Part shown: positions 8,900 to 16,876 of the stretch, one piece after another
How the letters are laid out: every line of letters starts with the position of its first letter
Numbering within the stretch: position 1 is the first letter of the stretch
The notes under the pieces: generated by a model
Databases searched by the model: none
The model's input: only the letters and a program-made list of their open reading frames with translations
Told to the model about the DNA's origin: nothing
Position numbers and translations under genes: made by a program
NCBI GenBank assembly: GCA_047125605.1
Contig: CP138932.1
Coordinates: 1,798,001-1,862,000 of the forward strand
Length of the DNA stretch: 64,000 nucleotides
Direction: 5' to 3'
From: JAKVBK01 sp022447275
Lineage (GTDB): Bacteria > Pseudomonadota > Alphaproteobacteria > Rhodobacterales > Rhodobacteraceae

Positions 8900-9781
8900 T
8901 CATGACATGCCGCCGTACTGCTTTGCCCAGCACGCCGCGATGTCCTTCCGAGGGGCAATCCAGACATCTGCTTTTGCGCAGATATGCGACAGAACCGCTT
9001 CCAGCCCGGCAATCCTTGAGGGCCGACCGATGATGCGCGTGTGAAGCCCAACGGACATCATCCGAGCGGCTTCGGCGCCTTCGCTATAAAGCCTTTCAAA
9101 TCCGGCAATCACATATTCGGCAAAGTCTTTCGCATGCACAAACCCGCCCCCCGGCGTGAACCGCATATCGTTGGTGTCAAAGGCGTAGGGAAGAACGACC
9201 AGATCACCGTCCATGTAGGGGATGTCATCGTCATAGGCGTTGCTGTCATAGGCAAAACCTCCATGTTCTTTCAGCAAGACGCGGGTTTGTGGTGAGGTGG
9301 CAGAGCGCGTGTGCCAACCAACAGGCGCAACTCCGGCGATGTGTGTGAGCACATCATATGTCTGCCCGATTATGGCGCGTTCTCGTTCAGCTTCCATGCC
9401 GGCATGAGTTTCCCAACGCCATCCATGGCAAGAGATTTCGTGGCCCCTTGCGACCGCATCCTCAATCAGCCAGGGCGTCGCCTCTGCTGCGCGGCCACAA
9501 GTTGAGAATGTCGCCCGCACATCGTGGGCCTCCAGAGCCTGCGCTACCCGCCGATAGCCGCGACGCGGTCCATAGCCGAAGTGGCTTTCCATGCAGGGAT
9601 CAGGCGCGTCCCGCACTTCTTCAATTGCCTCATAGCGCCCTTCATTGCGATCATCACCGTTGGCAACTGACAGCTCCGCGCCCTCCTCGATGTTCACAAC
9701 GAAGGATACGGCTAGCCGTGCGCCACTTGGCCAGCAGGGCGTTGGCTCTGCTCCCCAATATCCGCGCAGATCGCGGGTCAT
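8900..9781 (-). CDS. PuuE-like polysaccharide-deacetylase-fold hydrolase (copy B)
   Basis: A 293-residue paralogue of the protein at 4454-5377. Visible family motifs are VVNIEEGAELSVANGD, ATFSTCGRAAEATP, GHEISCHGWRWETH, SNAYDDDIPY and LHTRIIGRPSRI. It is predicted to hydrolyse a cyclic or linear amide in the cytosol. It is the first gene of the leftward unit, and a 14-bp perfect palindrome lies 64-77 bp upstream of its start, a good place for an operator. Having two diverged PuuE-like enzymes in one locus suggests two successive hydrolytic steps or two substrates. Confidence 0.85.
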   Translation of the reverse strand: MTRDLRGYWGAEPTPCWPSGARLAVSFVVNIEEGAELSVANGDDRNEGRYEAIEEVRDAPDPCMESHFGYGPRRGYRRVAQALEAHDVRATFSTCGRAAEATPWLIEDAVARGHEISCHGWRWETHAGMEAERERAIIGQTYDVLTHIAGVAPVGWHTRSATSPQTRVLLKEHGGFAYDSNAYDDDIPYMDGDLVVLPYAFDTNDMRFTPGGGFVHAKDFAEYVIAGFERLYSEGAEAARMMSVGLHTRIIGRPSRIAGLEAVLSHICAKADVWIAPRKDIAACWAKQYGGMS

Positions 9782-9844
9782 TGGCGTGCCGCTTCTGTTA
9801 GAACTTGCATTTTCATCGAGTCCTCCTGAACGTCAGATAGGCAA

Positions 9845-9858
9845 AATGGCATGCCATT
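9845..9858. promoter_or_regulatory. Palindromic operator candidate, site 1
   Basis: AATGGCATGCCATT is a perfect 14-bp palindrome in the 161-bp gap between the GntR gene and the PuuE-like gene. The same 12-bp core recurs at 10896-10907 before the ABC transporter. FCD-type GntR proteins commonly bind short palindromes of this kind, and the regulator gene lies between the two sites. Confidence 0.65.
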
Positions 9859-9942
9859 CCTCGATTCAGGATCCAAACGGGTCACAGAATGTGTGGAAAC
9901 AGGAGTTTGATAAAAAATCAGGCACCGAAAGCGCGGAACCGA

Positions 9943-10653
9943 TTAATTCTTAGCGCTCCTGGAGTCCCGGAGCGCCTCAGCAACAGCTTCACCTGTATGA
10001 CGCAAATGCTGTTCCCAGACAGTTGCCGCGTGCCTTGCATCGCCGGTTCGGAACATATGCATCAGCGCTTCGTGCTCGCTGACGGCGTGGGCTAAACGGT
10101 CAGGGTTCATAATTGCAATAAAACGGCCTCGCCGGGCGCGGACCATCAGACGTTCATGTGTTGTGGCCAACACTGGATTGCCTGCCCGTCGAATGATCAA
10201 GTCGTGGATAACTGTGTTCAAATCGAAATAGTCATTTCTGCGCCCAGCCCTGTAGTGACCTACCATCACTCCGTGCAGATCTTCCAATTCCTGAAGGATA
10301 TCCGGTGTCATTGCCTCACACAGGCGCTTGGCTGCGAGGCCTTCCAGAACCGCGATCGCGTCAAACAGTGCAAAGGCGTCCTCGGGTCGGTATTCGCAGA
10401 CAACCGCCCCCCGATGCAGTGATATTTCGATGAGGCCGTCGGCCTCTAAAAGCTTAAGTGCCTCGCGAATAGGCGTACGCGACACATTTAGCTCTCGGGA
10501 GAGCTGCCTTTCCACAAGGCGATAGCCTGCCGCGATCTCTCCCTTGACAATCCGATCACGTAAAACACCGGCCACATGCGCGGCACCGGCTTGCAAACTA
10601 ATCGAACGTGGCTGCGACGCGTCTGTCAAATCTGCACTAACCTTATTATGCAT
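9943..10653 (-). CDS. GntR-family transcriptional regulator, FCD (FadR-like) subfamily
   Basis: A regulator of about 236 residues. The N-terminal winged helix includes LRDRIVKGEIAAGYRLVERQ and ELNVSRTPIREALKLLEADGL (helix-turn-helix about residues 35-60). The helical FCD domain that follows has the acidic/histidine ligand pattern (FDLNTVIHDLIIRRAGN, SEHEALMHMFRTGD). A GTG at 10695 could extend it, but the ATG at 10653 follows TTGGGGGCAAC and is preferred. The gene sits between the two transcription units of the cyclic-amide locus, and palindromes flank it on both sides, so it is probably their effector-responsive repressor. Confidence 0.9.
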   Translation of the reverse strand: MHNKVSADLTDASQPRSISLQAGAAHVAGVLRDRIVKGEIAAGYRLVERQLSRELNVSRTPIREALKLLEADGLIEISLHRGAVVCEYRPEDAFALFDAIAVLEGLAAKRLCEAMTPDILQELEDLHGVMVGHYRAGRRNDYFDLNTVIHDLIIRRAGNPVLATTHERLMVRARRGRFIAIMNPDRLAHAVSEHEALMHMFRTGDARHAATVWEQHLRHTGEAVAEALRDSRSAKN

Positions 10654-10895
10654 TTTCAGTTGCCCCCAAACGACAGGCACCGTCAATCCCTGCACGAGTT
10701 AGAATCGTCGGGCATATCTATTGAGCGGCAGACGGCCTGAGCGCCCCATCAAGGTGCAGTGTTTGCGCATCTTTTAATCACTCCCCTCGAAAGCTGGCCA
10801 AAAATATCCGCAGGACAAAAAGGCCAGCGAAGCAGTGGATTCATTTCCTTGCCGCACGCCTTGCGGGCTCCAAGGTTTACGCAATCATCACCAAG

Positions 10896-10907
10896 ATGGC
10901 ATGCCAT
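10896..10907. promoter_or_regulatory. Palindromic operator candidate, site 2
   Basis: ATGGCATGCCAT is a perfect palindrome 47 bp before the ATG of the ABC binding-protein gene, identical in core to the site at 9845-9858. The position suggests control of the ABC operon. It is about 240 bp from the gntR start, so autoregulation through this site is less obvious. Confidence 0.65.
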
Positions 10908-10953
10908 TTTGAAGTTGAGGAGCTCGAAACCAAACCATCAATGGGATCATAAG

Positions 10954-11808
10954 ATGACAAAACTGAACACAACACGCCGCGGCTTACTCCTAGGTGCGGC
11001 TGCCAGCTTGACCGCCCCCATGCTTCTGCCGACGCGCGCGTTCGCCGCCGGCAAAACCTTGGCTGACGTGAAGGCCTCTGGGGTTCTCCAGATTGGCTGC
11101 GAAGCGACATACCCCCCATTCACTTTCCGCGACAAAGGCGAAATCGTCGGCTATGATGTCGATCTGGCCGCTTTGATGTGCGCGTCTTTAGGGGTTGAGC
11201 CTCAATTTGTAGATACGCAGTGGTCTGGCGTAATCCCCGCGCTCTATGCCGGTCGCTTTGACGTGATCATGTCATCAATGAGCTACCGTAAGGAACGCCT
11301 AGAAAAAGTCGCCTTCTCGATACCGTATGCGGAGGCAGCCCAGGCACTTTTGATCCGCGCCGATGACGCGGACACAATCACATCAATCGAAGGCCTTTCC
11401 GGCAAGGTGCTTGGCGTGAAACTCGGCTCGCCGGGTGAGATGATGAAGCCGGGTCTCGATGAAGCGATAGCGGCGGCGGCGGGAGAAGGCTTCTCAGACG
11501 TAAAGATCTATGATGATCACCCATCTGCCTATCTTGCTCTCAGCCAAGGCTCTGTTGATGGCGTGCTGAACACATCCTCCACGTTGGGCCAGGTAATGAA
11601 GGACCGTCCCGGCGCTTACGCGCTCGTTCGCCCAGTCGGAAAGCTGAATTGGGCTGGGATCGCAGCGCGCAAAGAAGATCCGGAAATCGTCGCTTGGATG
11701 GACGAAGAGCTGACGCGTTTGAAGGAGAGTGGCGAGATCTATGACCTTCAAGAAAAGTGGTTTGGCTTCAAGATGGAGCTCGCGGACACGATCCCGACAT
11801 TTTCCTGA
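10954..11808 (+). CDS. ABC transporter substrate-binding protein, polar amino-acid type
   Basis: A 284-residue periplasmic binding protein of solute-binding family 3. The signal sequence begins MTKLNTTRRGLLLG, a Tat-like twin-arginine start, and ends at PTRAFA. The family signature GCEATYPPFTFRDKGEIVGY and DVDLAALMCASLGVEPQF follow. The open frame reaches back to 10759, but the upstream part lacks family character and the ATG at 10954 gives the correct leader. It is followed by a strong hairpin, then by permease and ATPase genes. Ligands of this family are amino acids and small ureido or opine-like compounds, which would fit the locus. Confidence 0.92.
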   Translation: MTKLNTTRRGLLLGAAASLTAPMLLPTRAFAAGKTLADVKASGVLQIGCEATYPPFTFRDKGEIVGYDVDLAALMCASLGVEPQFVDTQWSGVIPALYAGRFDVIMSSMSYRKERLEKVAFSIPYAEAAQALLIRADDADTITSIEGLSGKVLGVKLGSPGEMMKPGLDEAIAAAAGEGFSDVKIYDDHPSAYLALSQGSVDGVLNTSSTLGQVMKDRPGAYALVRPVGKLNWAGIAARKEDPEIVAWMDEELTRLKESGEIYDLQEKWFGFKMELADTIPTFS

Positions 11809-11826
11809 TTGATCGCCATTAAATCT

Positions 11827-11853
11827 GCGCACGCTCCACCAAGGAGCGTGCGC
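11827..11853. other. Perfect intergenic stem-loop between binding protein and permease
   Basis: GCGCACGCTCC (11827-11837) and GGAGCGTGCGC (11843-11853) form a perfect 11-bp stem with a 5-nt loop. No T-tract follows, so it is not a standard terminator. Hairpins at this place in ABC operons often protect the binding-protein mRNA or reduce read-through, raising binding protein over permease; that role is inferred. Confidence 0.75.
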
Positions 11854-11883
11854 TCAAAATTGATCGCTTAATGGATCGCTTGC

Positions 11884-12537
11884 ATGACGATTGACTGGGA
11901 CATCATCCTCGAAAGTATCCCGCTATTGGCAGAGGGCGTTATCGTCACTTTGCAGGTTTCGTCTCTGTCTGCAGTGTTGGGCTTGGCGCTTGGTGTTATG
12001 TTGGGCTTGGGGGCATTGTCCCGCAGCCCTGTTATCCGGTGGTTTGTAGCTGCTTATGTGGATTTCATTCGCGGCACGCCACTTCTCATCCAGATATTCC
12101 TTGTTTTCTTTGCCTTACCAATGGTCGGCATCAGGTTTGACGAATTTGCGGCAGGCGTGGTGGCGCTCTCTCTCAACGCTGCCGCGTTCGTAGCGGAAGT
12201 CGTACGGGGCGGGGTTGGATCAATTGAACGTGGCCAGTCTGAGGCAGCAAAAGCCATCGGAATGCGGCACCGGCAAATTCTCGTGTATATCCTTTTGCCA
12301 CAGGCTTATCGGCAGATGATACCGCCTCTGACCAACGAACTGATCAGTTTGGTCAAGAATTCATCCCTACTTTCCGTTATCTCTGTCTACGAGCTGACGC
12401 GTGCTGGGCAGGCGATTATCTCTGTCCATTTTGTGCCGTTTGAAATCTACACCCTTCTGGCACTGTACTACTATGTGCTCATCAAAGCTCTCAGCTGGCT
12501 GTCTGTCCAACTCGAACGCCGGTTGCCCACATGGTAG
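11884..12537 (+). CDS. ABC transporter permease, polar amino-acid type (HisMQ family)
   Basis: A 217-residue inner-membrane protein with about five hydrophobic helices. The N-terminal RGTPLLIQIFLVFF motif and the cytoplasmic EAA loop ESEAAKAIGMRH-like stretch (SEAAKAIGMRHRQILVYILLPQAYR) are typical of HisM/GlnP permeases. Only one permease gene is present, so it probably works as a homodimer. Its stop overlaps the ATPase start by 7 bp. Confidence 0.92.
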   Translation: MTIDWDIILESIPLLAEGVIVTLQVSSLSAVLGLALGVMLGLGALSRSPVIRWFVAAYVDFIRGTPLLIQIFLVFFALPMVGIRFDEFAAGVVALSLNAAAFVAEVVRGGVGSIERGQSEAAKAIGMRHRQILVYILLPQAYRQMIPPLTNELISLVKNSSLLSVISVYELTRAGQAIISVHFVPFEIYTLLALYYYVLIKALSWLSVQLERRLPTW

Positions 12538-13277
12538 TCCCAGTCATACAAGCTCAGGCAATCAGAAAAAGTTTCGGTGAAGTTCCGGTACTGCACGGCG
12601 TCTCTTTGGACGTCGCCGCGGGTGAAACAGTTGTCATCATCGGTGCGTCAGGGTCGGGAAAAACAACTTTTCTGCGTTGCCTGAACCGACTGGAAGAACC
12701 TTCAGACGGCGCGGTTCGGCTGGATGGTGATCTTGTCGGGGCGAGCGGCTCGGAGAAACAGGTTGCGGATCAAATCAGCCAATTTGGATTTGTGTTCCAG
12801 CGCTTCAATCTGTTTCCGCACCTGACGGCGCGGGATAACGTTGCAATTGGGCCAGAAAAGGTGCGTGGGCTGTCCCGAACTGAGGCTCGGGCTCTCGCAG
12901 AACAAGAACTGACCCGCGTGCATATGTTTGACCATGCAGCAAAGCGCCCGGCGGAGTTGTCAGGAGGGCAACAACAACGGGTTGCAATCGCGCGTGCGCT
13001 CGCGATGAAGCCGCGCGTGATGCTGTTTGACGAGCCGACCTCGGCGCTAGACCCTGAATTGGTTCAAGAGGTGCTGGATGTGATGAAAGGCCTCGCTCGC
13101 GAAGGGATGACAATGGTTGTGGTCACCCATGAAATGTCCTTTGCGCGCGAGGTGGCGGACCGGGTGATTTACATGGAGAACGGCTTGATCATCGAAGAAG
13201 GGCCGCCCGAGCAACTGTTCCGAGCCCCAAAGTCGGAGGGAGCGCAGCGCTTTCTGCGCCATCTGTCCCATGACTGA
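12531..13277 (+). CDS. ABC transporter ATP-binding protein, polar amino-acid type
   Basis: A 248-residue ATPase. Walker A is GASGSGKTT, the Q-loop is FVFQRFNLFPH, the signature is LSGGQQQR, Walker B is VMLFDEPTSALD and the switch histidine is in VVTHEMSF. The sequence style matches GlnQ/HisP. It overlaps the permease upstream and the amidohydrolase downstream (8 bp), so transport and hydrolysis are coupled in one operon. Confidence 0.95.
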   Translation: MVVPVIQAQAIRKSFGEVPVLHGVSLDVAAGETVVIIGASGSGKTTFLRCLNRLEEPSDGAVRLDGDLVGASGSEKQVADQISQFGFVFQRFNLFPHLTARDNVAIGPEKVRGLSRTEARALAEQELTRVHMFDHAAKRPAELSGGQQQRVAIARALAMKPRVMLFDEPTSALDPELVQEVLDVMKGLAREGMTMVVVTHEMSFAREVADRVIYMENGLIIEEGPPEQLFRAPKSEGAQRFLRHLSHD

Positions 13278-14646
13278 AGTGGGCCCTATCCCCGACCTGA
13301 TTGTATCCGGCGGCACCCTTCTGACGGCGGACCCCGAAATGCCCTATTTGGAAAAGGGATGGGTTTCTATTAGCGGTGGACGGATCACCGCAATTCAGGA
13401 CACGCCCCCCGATCAGATACACCCGAGCACGCAGGTCATCGACGCAACAGGGTATGTCGTCACTCCGGGGTTCGTAAACGTCCACACCCATGCGATCCTG
13501 AGCATGGTACGCGGTGTGGCAGAGGACATGGGCTTCGCTCCCGCCTACACAATTGGCCTGCCTCATGGGCACGATCCAACGCCAGACGAAGCCTATGCCA
13601 TGGCCCAACTTGGCGGACTTGAGGCGCTCTGTTTCGGCACAACAACCATAAACGACAGCTATTGCCATCAGGACATTGCACTGCCTGCTATGGCTGAGAC
13701 TGGTATGAGGGCTTTCGGCTGCGGGCGCATCCATGATGTAGACTTCACCCGCGTCCATCTGGGGGAGTGGAACTATGATCCCAAGATAGGCGAACAGACC
13801 CTGACAGACGTTGGAGACCTAATCGCAAAATACCATGACCCGGTTGGCCTGCGCACCGGCGTGGTCCTAGCCCCTCATGCGCCGGACACCTGCACACCAG
13901 ACCTGCTCCGCCAAGTGCGCCAACTACGTGATGATCACGGGCTGCGCATCAATACCCACGTTTCGCAAAGCCAGTTAGAGGTCGATTTCATCCACGAGCG
14001 AGACGGGATGAGCCCACCGGAATTGCTCGATGAGGTTGGCCTCTTGGATGATCGATTGATTGGGGCGCATTGTATTCATGTCTCTGAAACCGACATCGCG
14101 CGCCTTGGTCGCGCCGGCGCCCATCTAGCGCATATTGCAAAGGGCAACCAAACGCATGGCCATCTTGCTCCGACGCATGCCCTTTGTGGCGCAGGAATGA
14201 ACCTGGCGTTGTCGACGGACAACATGCATGCAGACATGGTCGAGTTAATGCGGTGGGCATTGGCATCGGGCCGGTTACAAGAAGGTAAGATTACCGATGC
14301 TTGGCAGCCAGCCAAGGTATTCGAGGCGGCAACGATCGGCGGGGCGCGCGCGTTGGGATTGGAGGCTGAGATTGGCTCGCTGACGGCCGGGAAACGGGCC
14401 GATCTGGTCATGTTTGACTTCAGACGCCCACATCTGCGCCCTCTCACCAATGTGCTGGGGACACTGGTGCATACTGGGCAAGGCCGCGATGTTGATACGG
14501 TGGTGGTCGAAGGACAAGTCGTCGTCGCGGGCGGAGAGCCTGTGTGCGTCGAAAAGATGGCGGTTCTGGAAGCTGCGGAAACCGCCGCCGCAAACCTATG
14601 GAGCCGGGCAAAAGCCGAAGGGGCGGCGCTTTCTAAACTTTTCTAA
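13270..14646 (+). CDS. Amidohydrolase, cytosine deaminase/5'-deoxyadenosine deaminase type
   Basis: A 458-residue metal-dependent hydrolase. It contains VTPGFVNVHTHA (HxH, about residue 70), INTHVSQSQLE, GAHCIHVSETD and LSTDNMHADMV, in amidohydrolase order, and ends with the ADLVMFDF beta-sandwich closing strand. It resembles the deaminase/chlorohydrolase branch and is a distant relative of the enzyme at 1-1355. As last gene of the ABC operon it probably acts on the imported compound; the substrate is unknown. It starts inside the ATPase gene (ATGACTGA-type overlap). Confidence 0.88.
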   Translation: MTEVGPIPDLIVSGGTLLTADPEMPYLEKGWVSISGGRITAIQDTPPDQIHPSTQVIDATGYVVTPGFVNVHTHAILSMVRGVAEDMGFAPAYTIGLPHGHDPTPDEAYAMAQLGGLEALCFGTTTINDSYCHQDIALPAMAETGMRAFGCGRIHDVDFTRVHLGEWNYDPKIGEQTLTDVGDLIAKYHDPVGLRTGVVLAPHAPDTCTPDLLRQVRQLRDDHGLRINTHVSQSQLEVDFIHERDGMSPPELLDEVGLLDDRLIGAHCIHVSETDIARLGRAGAHLAHIAKGNQTHGHLAPTHALCGAGMNLALSTDNMHADMVELMRWALASGRLQEGKITDAWQPAKVFEAATIGGARALGLEAEIGSLTAGKRADLVMFDFRRPHLRPLTNVLGTLVHTGQGRDVDTVVVEGQVVVAGGEPVCVEKMAVLEAAETAAANLWSRAKAEGAALSKLF

Positions 14647-14996
14647 CAGATCAGCCGCTTGTAAAAATGCGTGGATTTGAGAAATCGAACATGCGCACAT
14701 TTTGACTAAGCACCAATCGACTGATGTCGTTTCCAACTACCGACGGCGCATCCATATCAATTGGATGTTTTAGCAATTGAAAAGTAAGTTCCTCGCATCC
14801 ACCCTGAGCGAATGAAATGCAAAGGCTTGCCCCCCAAGCCATTGTATTACTAGCAGAGTCAGCGACTTGCCGTTTGGCTCATTCCTAGTCATAGGGCGGA
14901 GAACGGGAGGCTCAATTCTTTGGTGTGCGCTCGGAGCATTGCGTTTATCCTTTCCCCTTTGTCTGGGCCATTACACGGACCGCGCAAGGTATATTT
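14647..14996. other. Non-coding gap after the ABC operon
   Basis: About 350 bp between the amidohydrolase stop and the first recognisable transposase codons. No family resemblance, tRNA or clear terminator seen. It probably represents scar DNA bordering the IS remnant. Confidence 0.5.
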
Positions 14997-15758
14997 GGTA
15001 TCGCGAGGACGCGACATTCAGGCGAAAACGTCTTTAAACTGCTGCGTGCGATCGCGTTGAAGTTGGGGGCTGGTTCGGATGTGGCCTCGGCCTGCCGCGG
15101 TGTTGGGGTCAGCGATGCGCCATCTTGGAACTGGCGGAAGCGATTTGACGGGATAGGCCGGTGGCAGTTGTCTCAGATGAAGCGCCGAGAGAAAGAGAAC
15201 GCCCGGTTGACGAAGATCGTCGCCGAGCTCGTGTTGGACAAGCTCATCCTCAAAGAAAGCCTGAACCATCTAAAGCCCAGGGCCTGACCGCAGAGCAGCT
15301 TCGTTAGGCCGTCATTTACACACGCCAGAAGCATGCGACGTCTGAGCGGCGGACGTGCCGGGTGATTGGCTTGGCGCGGCAGGCCTTGGCTGTTTTGGCT
15401 CGCACCAAGATGGGGGCAGAAGATATTCTCGAAGCACCCGATCCGTTCCCGCTGCGCCACGGCTCCCCAAATTACATCCGATCCGATAACGGCCCCCGAG
15501 TTCGCAGCAAGGGCGATACAGACCAGGCTTCGACGCGTTGGGATCAAGCCGATCCGGATCTCTCCGGGGTCACCCAGGGAGAACGGGTGCAACGAGCGGT
15601 TCAATGGGAGATTGCGGCGAGAGGTTCTCAGTGCGGAATGGTTCACGTCGACCAAGCAAGCCCAGAGTGTTATCAATCACTGGCTTAGGCAGTACAATCA
15701 AACCAGGCCGCATCAGGCACTCAACATGCGACGCACCGTTCCCAAAACCCTTTTTTGA
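14997..15758 (+). pseudogene. Decayed IS3-family transposase (orfA and part of orfB)
   Basis: The orfA part reads IARTRHSGENVFKLLRAI, then VCR-like HTH residues, WNWRKRFDGIGRWQL and ENARLTKIVAELVLDKLIL, the IS3 orfA leucine-zipper end. The orfB part is broken by stops and frame changes: a short N-terminal stretch (SERRTCRVIGLARQ), then YIRSDNGPR in one frame and GSPRENGCNERFNGRLRREV, HWLRQYNQTRPHQALN in another. The middle with the first catalytic Asp is deleted. It is different from the two intact IS3 copies at 41062 and 53407. Confidence 0.85.
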
Positions 15759-16052
15759 GAAGCCCCTGATCAGGGGTACACACAAGCGGGGCTAGACACC
15801 GGCTCCCTGAAAGCGGGCATTCGCTATGCTTTCCTAGGTCGTCCGGAAAGCGAGCAAGGCGGCCTTGTGCGGTTGCGGCTATTGCTGACGCAGCATTGGC
15901 TTGCATTCGCAGCATAGCCGATAAAACTGAGCTTCAAATATCGTCGAACCGGTCTCTGGATTCCTGGGTAGGCGTAGTTGCCTCGGCGAATTTCTATCTG
16001 GCAACCACCAAGCAGCCCGAGAACATGCGAGCTGGTGACAGGGAACATCTCG
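15759..16052. other. Non-coding gap between IS remnant and GntR gene
   Basis: About 290 bp with no convincing coding sequence or RNA; bounds the second catabolic regulon on its left. Confidence 0.5.
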
Positions 16053-16706
16053 CTAGAAAGCCGCCAATGTGTGTTCTAGGCCCTTGTCGATGTGTGTTTT
16101 AAGTGTTTGCGCGGCGGTGTCGATGTCGCGCGCTAGGGCTGCTTCGAAGACCGTTCGATGTTCTTCAACCGCCTCTTCGCCGCGATACGTTAAAACAAGC
16201 ATCTGGTAGCGCAGGTACTTGTCATAGAGGACAGAGTGTAGGGAGAGCAGGTTTTTCGACCCACAAGCCTCTATCAAGGCGAGATGGAATTCCCAATCAT
16301 AGCGCTTCCAATCTTCTTTCTGACTGTCATCACCCTCCAGCATCTTTTGTTCCATCAGGTGCAGTTTGTGATGGGCGGCGACAAGGTTGCCTTCCCAGTC
16401 TGTGTCGCCGTTTTCAACAGACAGCCGTAGTGCATGACATTCGAGCAACACACGCAGGTTGGCAATCTCGATCAGGTCTTCGCGGGACACCGGGGTCACG
16501 AAAAAGCCCCTCTGATCCTGCGCATCGACAAAACCTTCGCTCGCAAGTCTGTTCAGCGTTTCGCGCAGCGTCGACATCGATGCCGAGTAGCGTTCGCGAA
16601 GCCCGTCCAACTTCAGCTTTGATCCCGGAGCGAGGTCTCCGAAGATGATGTCGCGTTTAATGCGCTGGTAGGTCGACGCGCCTACGACATTACGGGATTT
16701 TGCCAT
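16053..16706 (-). CDS. GntR-family transcriptional regulator, FCD subfamily
   Basis: A 217-residue regulator. The N-terminal winged helix spans YQRIKRDIIFGDLAPGSKLK and ERYSASMSTLRETLNRLASEG (about residues 10-65), followed by the FCD domain with LRVLLECHALRLSVENGD and YDWEFHLALIEACGS, where the acidic and histidine ligands of the effector site lie. It is divergent from the Gfo/Idh/MocA gene at 16877. The shared 171-bp region holds one of three copies of an AATRYCTGATRTTTT motif found before all units of this regulon, so this protein is the likely master regulator of 16-32.7 kb. Confidence 0.9.
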   Translation of the reverse strand: MAKSRNVVGASTYQRIKRDIIFGDLAPGSKLKLDGLRERYSASMSTLRETLNRLASEGFVDAQDQRGFFVTPVSREDLIEIANLRVLLECHALRLSVENGDTDWEGNLVAAHHKLHLMEQKMLEGDDSQKEDWKRYDWEFHLALIEACGSKNLLSLHSVLYDKYLRYQMLVLTYRGEEAVEEHRTVFEAALARDIDTAAQTLKTHIDKGLEHTLAAF

Positions 16707-16796
16707 TTCTTATCATCCGTTGGCTGCTGGGATCTCTGACAAAGTAGCCCAATGGGCCATACGCTGCAAACGAGTGAATGATATGTTGCTCATAAA

Positions 16797-16809
16797 AACA
16801 TCAGACATT
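16797..16809 (-). promoter_or_regulatory. GntR operator candidate, regulon site A
   Basis: Read on the minus strand, 16809 to 16795 is AATGTCTGATGTTTT. It fits the consensus AATRYCTGATRTTTT shared with 17961-17975 and 27704-27718. It lies in the divergent gntR/dehydrogenase control region. Confidence 0.6.
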
Positions 16810-16876
16810 ATTGATTTCATGTGGCGTTCATGTAACCTGCCCAAGGCGAAGAGTAGGGCGTCGGAGAAATCGAAGT

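Noticed and set aside
4454..9781. Classical allantoin (purine) degradation by puuE
   Set aside because: There are no urate oxidase, HIU hydrolase, OHCU decarboxylase, ureidoglycolate or allantoate genes in the window; the PuuE-like proteins may have other substrates.
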